DNA of 47,608 nucleotides from an uncultured Flavobacteriaceae bacterium. GTDB lineage: Bacteria; Bacteroidota; Bacteroidia; Flavobacteriales; Flavobacteriaceae. Where the stretch lies: positions 1 to 47,608 of the forward strand of contig CAJQNO010000049.1 in NCBI GenBank assembly GCA_905479745.1, in the 5' to 3' direction. Numbering within the stretch: the stretch's first letter is position 1; every line of letters starts with the position of its first letter. This document shows positions 18,832 through 26,082 of the stretch, one piece after another. Below the pieces are notes generated by a model. The model made no database searches. It was not told the DNA's origin and saw only the letters and a program-made list of their open reading frames with translations. The translations under genes and the position numbers were made by a program.

Positions 18832-20022
18832 ATGAACTTACATGAATATCAGGGAAAAGAGATCTTACATAGTTTTGGCGTTGAGATTCAACGCGGAATT
18901 GTTGCAAGCACAGCTGCCGAAGCCGTAGCCGCTGCGAAAAAATTAACCGAACAAACAGGAACCGGCTGGCACGTTATAAAAGCCCAGGTACATGCCGGAG
19001 GCCGTGGGAAAGGAGGCGGTGTAAAATTGGCGAAGAATCTTCAGGAAGTTGAAGAAATTGCAGGACAGATCATTGGAATGAACCTCATCACCCCACAAAC
19101 CAGTGCAGAGGGCAAAAAGGTACACCAGGTACTTGTGGCCGAAGATGTTTATTATCCGGGCGATAGTGAGCCGGAAGAATATTATATGAGCGTATTGCTC
19201 AACAGAGGTAATGGCAGAAACATGATCATGTACTCTACCGAAGGAGGAATGGATATAGAAAAGGTGGCCGAGGAGACTCCGCATTTGATCTTTCATGAAG
19301 AGATCGATCCTGCTGTAGGCCTATTACCATTTCAAGCACGACGTATTGCCTTCAATCTTGGGTTAAGCGGAACAGCTTTTAAGAAAATGACAAAATTTGT
19401 TAGTGCCTTGTACACCGCTTATATTAAATCTGATTCGTCCTTGTTTGAGATCAACCCGGTCCTGAAAACCAGCGATGATAAAATAATCGCCGTAGATGCT
19501 AAGGTTACCCTGGACGATAATGCACTTTTTCGCCATAAGGACTACGCCGAATTACGAGACGAACGAGAAGAGAACCCGATCGAAGTAGAAGCGAAGGCTG
19601 TCGGTCTTAACTATGTAGACCTGGATGGTAACGTAGGCTGTATGGTGAACGGAGCCGGATTGGCAATGGCCACGATGGACCTCATTAAACAGGCGGGAGG
19701 AGAACCTGCCAACTTCCTTGATGTAGGAGGTACGGCAGACGCCGAACGTGTGGAAACAGCTTTCAAGATCATATTAAAAGATCCTAATGTAAAAGCGATC
19801 CTGGTGAATATCTTTGGAGGTATTGTACGATGCGATCGCGTGGCACAGGGAATTGTGGATGCGTATAAGAACATGGGGAATATCAATGTACCTATAATCG
19901 TTAGACTGCAGGGTACAAATGCCGATATTGCTAAAGAGTTAATAGACAACAGTGGATTAGATGTGCAAAGCGCGATCGAATTCCAGGAAGCTGCCGATAA
20001 AGTACAGGCGGTACTATCTTAA
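18832..20022 (+). CDS. sucC: Succinate-CoA ligase (ADP-forming) beta subunit
   Basis: SucC is the nucleotide-binding beta subunit of succinyl-CoA synthetase in the TCA cycle. The ATP-grasp domain starts MNLHEYQGKEIL and contains AQVHAGGRGKGGGVKLAKN and SSLFEINPVLK. The CoA-ligase domain contains FLDVGGTADAERV and ILVNIFGGIVRCD. The length of 396 residues is standard. No sucD lies next to it and a terminator follows directly, so the alpha subunit must be encoded elsewhere. Confidence 0.97.
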   Translation: MNLHEYQGKEILHSFGVEIQRGIVASTAAEAVAAAKKLTEQTGTGWHVIKAQVHAGGRGKGGGVKLAKNLQEVEEIAGQIIGMNLITPQTSAEGKKVHQVLVAEDVYYPGDSEPEEYYMSVLLNRGNGRNMIMYSTEGGMDIEKVAEETPHLIFHEEIDPAVGLLPFQARRIAFNLGLSGTAFKKMTKFVSALYTAYIKSDSSLFEINPVLKTSDDKIIAVDAKVTLDDNALFRHKDYAELRDEREENPIEVEAKAVGLNYVDLDGNVGCMVNGAGLAMATMDLIKQAGGEPANFLDVGGTADAERVETAFKIILKDPNVKAILVNIFGGIVRCDRVAQGIVDAYKNMGNINVPIIVRLQGTNADIAKELIDNSGLDVQSAIEFQEAADKVQAVLS

Positions 20023-20043
20023 CCAGAGAAAACTCAATGTATA

Positions 20044-20070
20044 AAGCTCTTCGAAAGAAGGGCTTTTTTT
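20044..20070 (+). terminator. Rho-independent terminator of sucC
   Basis: AAGCTCTTC and GAAGGGCTT form a nine-pair stem (one T-G pair) closed by a GAAA tetraloop and followed by seven T residues. It starts 21 bases after the sucC stop. Confidence 0.85.
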
Positions 20071-20103
20071 ATGCCCGCCAGTTACATTTTATGTTAATGA
20101 AGG

Positions 20104-20118
20104 TTAACGTTGCGTTAA
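20104..20118. promoter_or_regulatory. Perfect 15-base palindrome, candidate operator
   Basis: TTAACG and CGTTAA form a perfect inverted repeat around a TTG spacer. GTTA half-motifs also occur at 20081, 20093, 20103 and 20114, spaced 10-12 bases, so they lie on one face of the helix. The site is about 100 bases upstream of the small secreted protein gene, behind the sucC terminator. No regulator can be named. Confidence 0.4.
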
Positions 20119-20217
20119 AACCAGCAGTTTAGAGTAACATAAATTTTTCTTATGCGTCTATAGTATATATAAATCATTCAGTCAATCAATTATTCATTAA
20201 TCTTAAAACGAACAACT

Positions 20218-20553
20218 ATGAAACGATTCAAATTGTTTTTACTTGCCCTAGGGCTTGTTGCCAGTACGACAGCATTTGCTGCGAATCCCGCTCCTATTGA
20301 AGAAGGTTCGACCACTTCAAAAGAACTAAAGAAATTACTAAAGAATCCTGAGTTCATCGTTGAGTACGACATGGAAGCCCAGGTACTTTTTACCTTAACG
20401 GCCGAGAACGAAATCGTCGTATTATCTGTTGCTACCGAGGATCCTGAAGTAGTGAGCTACGTGAAATCACGATTAAATTATCAGGTTCTCAAGTCTGAAT
20501 TAGAACAAGGAAAGCAATACGTGATCCCATTGAAGATCAAATCTGAGAAATAA
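20218..20553 (+). CDS. Small secreted protein of unknown function
   Basis: The protein has 111 residues, of which about 1-22 are a clear signal peptide (LFLLALGLVASTTAFAANP). The mature part of about 90 residues contains LKKLLKNPEFIVEYDMEAQV, FTLTAENEIVVLSVATED and LNYQVLKSELEQGKQYVIPL. This looks like a small alpha/beta domain of the kind seen in many flavobacterial periplasmic proteins, some of which resemble the TonB C-terminal fold, but I cannot assign a family. The long 5' gap, its own terminator and a palindrome upstream mark it as a single regulated transcription unit. Confidence 0.75.
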   Translation: MKRFKLFLLALGLVASTTAFAANPAPIEEGSTTSKELKKLLKNPEFIVEYDMEAQVLFTLTAENEIVVLSVATEDPEVVSYVKSRLNYQVLKSELEQGKQYVIPLKIKSEK

Positions 20554-20570
20554 GCGATTTTTTTCAGAAG

Positions 20571-20600
20571 AACCCCGGCCTAATCGACCGGGGTTTTTTA
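20571..20600 (+). terminator. Rho-independent terminator of the small secreted protein gene
   Basis: AACCCCGG (20571-20578) and CCGGGGTT (20588-20595) form a perfect eight-pair stem with a nine-base loop, followed by T residues that run into TATTTTTG of the next promoter box. Confidence 0.88.
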
Positions 20601-20606
20601 TTTTTG
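20599..20606 (+). promoter_or_regulatory. -7 promoter box of the TerB-like gene
   Basis: TATTTTTG matches TAnnTTTG exactly and shares its first bases with the T tract of the upstream terminator. ATG 20611 follows after four bases, predicting a leaderless transcript. The -33 position would fall within the terminator stem and shows no TTTG. Confidence 0.5.
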
Positions 20607-20610
20607 CGGC

Positions 20611-21009
20611 ATGGAGACAGCAAAGAACCACGCGTTAATAAGCGACCTGATCGTACTGGCAAAAGCCGATGATAAGATCATGGCGTCCGAATACGACTTC
20701 ATTTTACGTATTGCAACACGTATGAATGTATCCCAGGAAGAAGTAGACCGGCTTATTGAAGATCCCTTACCATCATTGCCTATTATTTCGGAAATAGAGC
20801 GGATCACACATTTCCATAAGCTTATTTTACTAATGAACGTCGATTGGGAAGCACATCAGAAGGAAGTGGAAGTAGTGCGTAATTTTGGTCTGAAACTAGG
20901 GATTCGTCCGGGAGCTATCGACCAGATCCTGTTAAGGACACAGCAATATGAGAACCGGGTTATTCCCGCAGAGGAACTCATACAGATCTTTCAAACTTAC
21001 TACAACTAA
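20611..21009 (+). CDS. TerB-like protein
   Basis: A cytosolic, all-helical protein of 132 residues. LIVLAKADDKIMASEYDFI near the N-terminus resembles the metal-binding helix pair of the TerB fold (Asp-rich ADDKI, then Glu), and MNVDWEAHQKEVEVVRNFG looks like the matching second half. TerB-like proteins are linked to tellurite and envelope stress, but isolated members such as this have no known role. Homologues are sometimes mislabelled as excinuclease subunit B. Its stop interlocks with that of the DUF2254 gene on the other strand. Confidence 0.72.
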   Translation: METAKNHALISDLIVLAKADDKIMASEYDFILRIATRMNVSQEEVDRLIEDPLPSLPIISEIERITHFHKLILLMNVDWEAHQKEVEVVRNFGLKLGIRPGAIDQILLRTQQYENRVIPAEELIQIFQTYYN

Positions 21010-22292
21010 GTATTGTCGAGTGCATTAATTCGATCGATATCTGCAGATCTTTCAAAAGTATTCTTTGCGTCGTCAATTAATAATTTGATCTCCCGCTCAA
21101 TACATTCTTTGTATTTTTTCGAATACGCTTGCTGTTCATACAGGTAATTCAGCATAAGTAATAGTTTCTGAACTATTACCGGGTCATGCTTACAGTAGGT
21201 GCGAAGAGATGCCATGGTTGTGTAGATCAATTCACTAAAATCTACCGTAGCTATTTTCAGATATAACTCATTGTCTAAAAAGTAGATACTATTGTCAGAT
21301 TTTTTCAAACGTAGCGCAAAGAGTTCTGTTAGGTAATCGATAGAATTTACAGCGGTCCCCGGATCATTTATTCCCGGAGACATCGCTTTTACGGCTATCT
21401 CTGTTATCTGTTTGAAAGCCAGGATGTAATTATCTTCAACAAGCTCACTGCGTGAAAAATTTATATAGGAATATAATTCGATCAAACTTTTCTCTTCAAG
21501 CTCCTTATTGGTTTTTATGAAGTGGCCGTTGCTTTGAACGAAGAACCCCTTTGGCTGGGTGATATAGATCTTAATATCATGGTTCTTACAGAAATTCAGC
21601 ACATTTTGAATTGAGATATTTTGCAAATAGCCGCACTTCTTAGCCGAATATGTATACCAGTTGGAAGTGTCCTCGAAGGCATCTGAATCTTTGGATGGTG
21701 TATCTTTCTCATCTCGTATTATTTTAGAGAGCCGTTTCAACGACTTATCGAAAATATCATCCAGTATGTTATTTATCTGTATCGATTGTGAAATATTATG
21801 GATGAAGTAAATAAATGCACACAGGCAGATCAAGGTAAAAGTGATACCAATTAAAATGGCAAGTCCGGGTAAGGAATAGCTATTTTCATCGGGTTCAACC
21901 GAGAACAGTACGAAAATATTATACAATATCGTGGCGAGATATAACCCAAGTATGAGCTGATGTGTTTTATCAGATATCAATCCCGGTAGTAACCGGGGAG
22001 AAAAATTGCTGGACGCCTGTGAGAGGAGTAACATTACCATGGAAAAACTAAATACCATCATGGAGATAAGACCTCCAATGCAAACACTAAGAATGGTGAG
22101 GGCAGTATCTCCGTTTTCTATGATCAATTGAGGTACAAACTCCTTCATTATGGAGGAGACATCACTTTGTTCGATGCTCATCATAAGTAAGGCTAACCCT
22201 ATACCCACTACGGCAAGAAGAGCCGGATAAAAAGCAATTTTACTCTTTATCGCGTTAAAAAAAGCGATGGTTCTTTTTATGATTTTTTTCAC
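21006..22292 (-). CDS. DUF2254 inner-membrane protein
   Basis: The protein has 428 residues with four hydrophobic segments at about 20-40, 62-90, 112-132 and 143-168, followed by a soluble C-terminal half. The region around FSFSMVMLLLSQASSNFSPRL and the later AVKAMSPGINDPGTAVNSID are the conserved signatures of DUF2254, a family of predicted membrane proteins without a known function. The start is GTG 22292, which gives MKKIIKRTIAFFN; no ATG is available upstream before a stop. It is divergent from hsp20. Confidence 0.87.
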   Translation of the reverse strand: MKKIIKRTIAFFNAIKSKIAFYPALLAVVGIGLALLMMSIEQSDVSSIMKEFVPQLIIENGDTALTILSVCIGGLISMMVFSFSMVMLLLSQASSNFSPRLLPGLISDKTHQLILGLYLATILYNIFVLFSVEPDENSYSLPGLAILIGITFTLICLCAFIYFIHNISQSIQINNILDDIFDKSLKRLSKIIRDEKDTPSKDSDAFEDTSNWYTYSAKKCGYLQNISIQNVLNFCKNHDIKIYITQPKGFFVQSNGHFIKTNKELEEKSLIELYSYINFSRSELVEDNYILAFKQITEIAVKAMSPGINDPGTAVNSIDYLTELFALRLKKSDNSIYFLDNELYLKIATVDFSELIYTTMASLRTYCKHDPVIVQKLLLMLNYLYEQQAYSKKYKECIEREIKLLIDDAKNTFERSADIDRINALDNT

Positions 22293-22410
22293 GGCCGCTT
22301 TATAAATTACGGATATTCGAATGAATAATTATTAATATTGAATAAAACTTGTATCCCTAAAATAGATCGATTTGACAAAACGACAGTCGTAATACTTGAT
22401 TATCAGTCAT

Positions 22411-22443
22411 TTTGACCTGTAAACTTCTTTGGACTTTATTTTG
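22411..22443 (+). promoter_or_regulatory. Candidate promoter of hsp20
   Basis: TTTG at 22411-22414, a 21-base spacer and TTATTTTG at 22436-22443 (one base off TAnnTTTG) form a well-spaced Bacteroidota promoter 40 bases before the hsp20 ATG. A second TTTGAC copy lies 40 bases upstream at 22371. No CIRCE-type inverted repeat is seen. Confidence 0.45.
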
Positions 22444-22483
22444 CTAGTGAAATAATAAATTACACACTTTAAAATAAATTGAA

Positions 22484-22912
22484 ATGAAATTAGTTAAAAG
22501 AAATACAGGATGGATTCCGTCAGTTTTTGATGAATTTTTTACAGAAAACAGGCTAGATGTACCTAATTATGAAAACTTTAGCATCCCAGCTGTAAATATT
22601 CAGGAAAATTTGGCGAATTTTGTAATCGAACTGGCAGCGCCCGGTTTGACAAAAGAAAAATTTGCTATAGAAGTTGAAGAAAATATTTTAAAAGTATCTT
22701 CAGAGGTTACTTCAGAAACCAATTCAGAAGATAAAGAAAAGAAATTCACAAGAAGAGAATTTAGCTTCCGAAACTTCACCAGATCATTTACATTACCGGA
22801 GACGGTAGATGTTGAAAATATAACTGCTTCTTATAAGGGTGGGATACTATATATTACTATCCCAAAGGAAGAAAAGCAGAAAGCATTGAAGAAAATGGTT
22901 GAGATTTCATAA
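22484..22912 (+). CDS. Hsp20/alpha-crystallin small heat shock protein
   Basis: A small ATP-independent holdase chaperone of 142 residues. The N-terminus (1-35, LVKRNTGWIPSVFDEFF) is the usual short hydrophobic arm. The alpha-crystallin domain runs from about 36 to 132, with NFVIELAAPGLTKEKFAIEV and a closing ASYKGGILYITIPK. The C-terminal tail is short and basic. Gene surroundings: own promoter, own terminator, so a single-gene unit. Confidence 0.95.
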   Translation: MKLVKRNTGWIPSVFDEFFTENRLDVPNYENFSIPAVNIQENLANFVIELAAPGLTKEKFAIEVEENILKVSSEVTSETNSEDKEKKFTRREFSFRNFTRSFTLPETVDVENITASYKGGILYITIPKEEKQKALKKMVEIS

Positions 22913-22945
22913 TTGAAATTTAATTTGGTTAGTTAGTTGAAAATG

Positions 22946-22979
22946 ACCGCACATTACTCAATCGGTGTGCGGTTTTTTT
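22946..22979 (+). terminator. Rho-independent terminator of hsp20
   Basis: ACCGCACA (22946-22953) and TGTGCGGT (22966-22973) form an eight-pair stem with a 12-base loop, followed by seven T residues. The minus strand lacks a matching T tract, so it mainly serves hsp20. Confidence 0.88.
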
Positions 22980-23030
22980 ATTGCTATAAACTGATTGATA
23001 GAAGTATGACAAATTTTATCACTTACAGCA

Positions 23031-23801
23031 CTAACGTCTACGCCTTTTACCTCCGGTAGCCTTATCTCGTTCTACCTGGGGTACATTCTTCGACTCGGAA
23101 ACGGCCGTTTTCAATCCTTGAAGCTCTTCAGGAGTAAGATCGCGCCAGTCTCCCGTCTTAAGATCTCCCAAGGCTATATTCATGATCCGTATTCGTTTTA
23201 ATTCGGTTACTTCATAACCAAGATATTCGCACATTCTCCTAATCTGGCGATTCAATCCCTGAACTAGAATGATCCTGAAAACATAACGGCTAATTTGTTC
23301 TACCTCGCACTTTTTGGTGACCGTATCTAATATAGGAACACCGTTTCGCATACGTTTAAGGAAGTCTGGAGTAATGGGACGATCCACCTTAACGATATAC
23401 TCCTTCTCATGGCGGTTCCCCGCTCGAAGTATTTTGTTTACAATATCCCCGTCGTTGGTCATTAAAAGCAGCCCTTCACTGGGTTTATCCAACCTCCCTA
23501 CATGAAAGATTCGCTCTTCGTGCCCTATAAAGTCTACTACATTTCCAGGTATTCTCCGGTCGGTGGTACAGGTGATACCTACAGGCTTGTTTAAGGCAAT
23601 GTAGACCAGGTTCTCATTCTCAGTGATAGGTTCTCCATTTACCTTTATCACATCTTCAGGCATTACCCGGTCACCCAGAGTCGCTACTTCTTCGTTTATC
23701 GTGACCAGCCCTTTTTCGATAAGGACATCTGCTTGTCTTCTCGAACAATAACCGCTGTCGCTAATAGCTTTATTTATACGTACGGATTCCGGATGATGCA
23801 T
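23031..23801 (-). CDS. rluF: 23S rRNA pseudouridine synthase, RluF type
   Basis: The enzyme (256 residues) isomerises uridine to pseudouridine in 23S rRNA. An S4 RNA-binding domain (about 6-53, RINKAISDSGYCSRRQADVL) precedes the RsuA-type catalytic domain with Asp105 in HVGRLDKPSEGLLL. KILRAGNRHEKEYIVKVD, GVPILDTVTKKCEVE and VQGLNRQIRRMCEYLGYEV follow the RluF sequence more closely than RluB or RsuA, so U2604 modification is the likely activity. The tail is basic. The true start is ATG 23801; the TTG at 23810 belongs to the promoter box. Confidence 0.93.
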   Translation of the reverse strand: MHHPESVRINKAISDSGYCSRRQADVLIEKGLVTINEEVATLGDRVMPEDVIKVNGEPITENENLVYIALNKPVGITCTTDRRIPGNVVDFIGHEERIFHVGRLDKPSEGLLLMTNDGDIVNKILRAGNRHEKEYIVKVDRPITPDFLKRMRNGVPILDTVTKKCEVEQISRYVFRIILVQGLNRQIRRMCEYLGYEVTELKRIRIMNIALGDLKTGDWRDLTPEELQGLKTAVSESKNVPQVERDKATGGKRRRR

Positions 23802-23807
23802 AGTTCG

Positions 23808-23815
23808 CAAAGATA
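23808..23815 (-). promoter_or_regulatory. -7 promoter box of rluF
   Basis: TATCTTTG on the minus strand matches TAnnTTTG exactly and lies 6 bases before the rluF ATG, predicting a leaderless or nearly leaderless transcript. A TTTA lies 16 bases further upstream, slightly too close for a standard -33 element. Confidence 0.55.
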
Positions 23816-23900
23816 CAAATTACCTAATGGTTAAACTTAATTTAAACCTCATGAACGAAGACCTTAAAATCTATATCTTAGAAGAAAATAACACATCACT

Positions 23901-25421
23901 ATGGCCATTCTCGGAAGTATAATTAAAGGGGCAATTCAATTAAAAGATGCAATTTCTACTGAAGAATCTCCTCAGAAAGCTCAGTTAAAAGTACTAAATG
24001 ACCTTCTGAACACCGCAAAGGATACTGCGTTTGGAAAATACTATGGTTTCGAAAAGATCCTGAACGAAGAGAACATGGTAAAAGCTTTTGCCGAAGCAAT
24101 ACCGTACCATGATTATAACAAAATTACCGAAGAGTGGTGGCATAGGGTACAGGATGGATATGAAGATATCACCTGGCCCGGGAAACCCGGCTATTTTGCC
24201 TTAAGTTCAGGGACAACAGGTAAAAAGAGTAAGCGAATTCCGGTAACAGACCACATGATCAGTGCCATCAAAGGTACAGGTATCAAACAGGTGAGTGCTT
24301 TGAGTAATTTTGAACTTCCGGCAGATTTTTTCGAGAAAGAGATCATGATGCTGGGAAGTTCAACCAATTTAAACGAGCGTGACGAATTCTATGAAGGTGA
24401 GATAAGTGGAATTAGCGCGGGTAATATCCCATACTGGTTCGAGGGTTATTTCAAGCCCGGGAAAGAAATTGCCCGGATCGACAATTGGGACGAACGAGTT
24501 GCGACCATCGCTAAAAAAGCCAAGGATTGGGATATAGGTGCCTTAAGCGGTATTCCATCGTGGATGGAGCTCATGTTGAAAGAAGTGATACGCTATCATA
24601 AGGCGGATACGATCCATGATCTTTGGCCAAACCTTCAGGTGTTTACCAGTGGAGGAGTGGCGTTCCAACCTTATGAAAAGAGTTTTAATCAGCTCCTGGC
24701 TAAACCAATAACTATCATAGATACTTATTTGGCTTCCGAAGGATTCCTGGCCTATCAGCAGCGCCCGGAAACCACCGCTATGCGGTTGGTTACCGATAAT
24801 GGGATATACTTCGAATTCGTTCCCTTCGAGCCGGATTATATAAACTCCGACGGGTCCATTAGTCAGGATGCCCCGGTGCTTTCTATCAGCGAAGTTGAAA
24901 AAGACCGGGATTATGTATTGATCATTAGTACGGTCTCCGGAGCGTGGCGCTATTTGATCGGCGACACCATTGCCTTCACGGATGTGGAAAGAGCAGAGAT
25001 AATCATCACAGGAAGAACCAAGTTCTTTCTCAATGTGGTTGGATCGCAATTATCTGTAAACAAGATGGAAACCGCCATACGGGAGTTGGAAGAGAAATTC
25101 AATATCGAGATTCCGGAATTCACCATTTCAGCTGTGAATATTGATGGCGAATTCTATCACCACTGGTACCTGGGTACCGAAGGTTCAACAAGTAACGAAG
25201 ATCTGGCTAATGCACTCGATTCTTCTTTAAAGGATGCAAATAAAAACTACAAGGTGGCCAGAAACAAGGCCTTGAAAGGTGTTAAAGTAACAACGGTAAA
25301 ACCGGAAGTTTTTTACGAATGGAGTGCTGCTAACAAGAAAAAGGGTGGGCAGGTTAAAATGGAGCAAGTGATGGGAGAAGAGAAGTTTAGTGAATGGGAA
25401 GAATTTGTCTCAAATTATTGA
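23901..25421 (+). CDS. GH3 auxin-responsive-promoter family protein (acyl-adenylating enzyme)
   Basis: A protein of 506 residues related to plant GH3 acyl-acid-amido synthetases of the ANL adenylating superfamily. The nucleotide-binding loop is LSSGTTGKKSKRIPVT (about 101-116). Later motifs include TYLASEGFLAYQQ and GAWRYLIGDTIAFTD, where ANL enzymes hold the ATP ribose, then the hinge ITGRTKFFLNVVGSQLS before the C-terminal lid domain. By family, the expected reaction is ATP-dependent joining of a carboxylic acid to an amine or amino acid, but bacterial substrates are unknown to me. It is not related to glycoside hydrolase family 3. It stands alone between rluF and the HExxH gene. Confidence 0.9.
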   Translation: MAILGSIIKGAIQLKDAISTEESPQKAQLKVLNDLLNTAKDTAFGKYYGFEKILNEENMVKAFAEAIPYHDYNKITEEWWHRVQDGYEDITWPGKPGYFALSSGTTGKKSKRIPVTDHMISAIKGTGIKQVSALSNFELPADFFEKEIMMLGSSTNLNERDEFYEGEISGISAGNIPYWFEGYFKPGKEIARIDNWDERVATIAKKAKDWDIGALSGIPSWMELMLKEVIRYHKADTIHDLWPNLQVFTSGGVAFQPYEKSFNQLLAKPITIIDTYLASEGFLAYQQRPETTAMRLVTDNGIYFEFVPFEPDYINSDGSISQDAPVLSISEVEKDRDYVLIISTVSGAWRYLIGDTIAFTDVERAEIIITGRTKFFLNVVGSQLSVNKMETAIRELEEKFNIEIPEFTISAVNIDGEFYHHWYLGTEGSTSNEDLANALDSSLKDANKNYKVARNKALKGVKVTTVKPEVFYEWSAANKKKGGQVKMEQVMGEEKFSEWEEFVSNY

Positions 25422-25444
25422 TCGCTAGTAGAAACTGCTTACAT

Positions 25445-26008
25445 TTAGTTTTCATTGATGAGTTGCATCACCTCCTCGGGAGACATATATAGCGATTTGA
25501 TCCTCAACTTATAGGTCTCGGATATATCGGCGTGATTCAGAATAAAATTCTTCGTTTCCATGATATAATACCCCATCCCGTGAGCGATGGCAAAGGTATC
25601 TGCGGTGCGTTCAACTTCTTTTATATGAGCCTTTGAAAACAGGTACTTTATACCAAAGACCAGCATGTCGAAACTACTCCTGTGTCTATAGTCCATAACA
25701 TGCCCTAATTCATGTCCCAACCACCCAACGAGTACATCCGAGGGGATGTCATGAATGGTAAATTCCTGTGCGTCAATTTTTATTTTCCGACTAATCAGTA
25801 TTATGTAAGATCGGTCTTTCCTCGGTTTGAAAAAGCTCATCCAGGTAGGCTGCGCCTGCATGGTCGATTTTTTAATATTATCCTTGAATTTGAAAATGAT
25901 CTCAGTTTGGTAGAGTTCGGGGAAGTGTTTCAATGCTTCAATCACCTCCTCCCGAATGCTTTCCGGAATTACTTTGTTATCTAACTGTAACTGCTTTGAT
26001 TCTGCCAT
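25445..26008 (-). CDS. Predicted zinc-metallopeptidase-like protein (HExxH)
   Basis: The protein has 187 residues with no signal peptide or membrane segment. GWLGHELGHVMDYRHRS holds a perfect HExxH motif (His99, Glu100, His103), and EVERTADTFAIAHGMG about 30 residues later supplies the ExxxD third-ligand motif (Glu133, Asp137) found in M48-type gluzincins. I infer a soluble minimal metallopeptidase; the missing membrane segments distinguish it from HtpX or Oma1. An alternative is a non-peptidase domain sharing the fold. It lies 74 bases upstream on the same side as uvrB, probably a separate unit. Confidence 0.72.
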   Translation of the reverse strand: MAESKQLQLDNKVIPESIREEVIEALKHFPELYQTEIIFKFKDNIKKSTMQAQPTWMSFFKPRKDRSYIILISRKIKIDAQEFTIHDIPSDVLVGWLGHELGHVMDYRHRSSFDMLVFGIKYLFSKAHIKEVERTADTFAIAHGMGYYIMETKNFILNHADISETYKLRIKSLYMSPEEVMQLINEN

Positions 26009-26082
26009 TCATTGTATAATACGAATCTCCTTTGTAAAGGGGCGTTAAAAGGATAATAAAATTTGAGGGGTACCCAGATGAA

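Noticed and set aside
20611-21009. A tellurite-resistance cluster suggested by the TerB-like gene
   Set aside because: No TerC, TerD or TerZ homologue lies nearby.
24543-25049. A 168-codon minus-strand open frame
   Set aside because: It is fully inside the GH3-auxin family gene and shows no domain-like pattern; the plus-strand gene has all family motifs.
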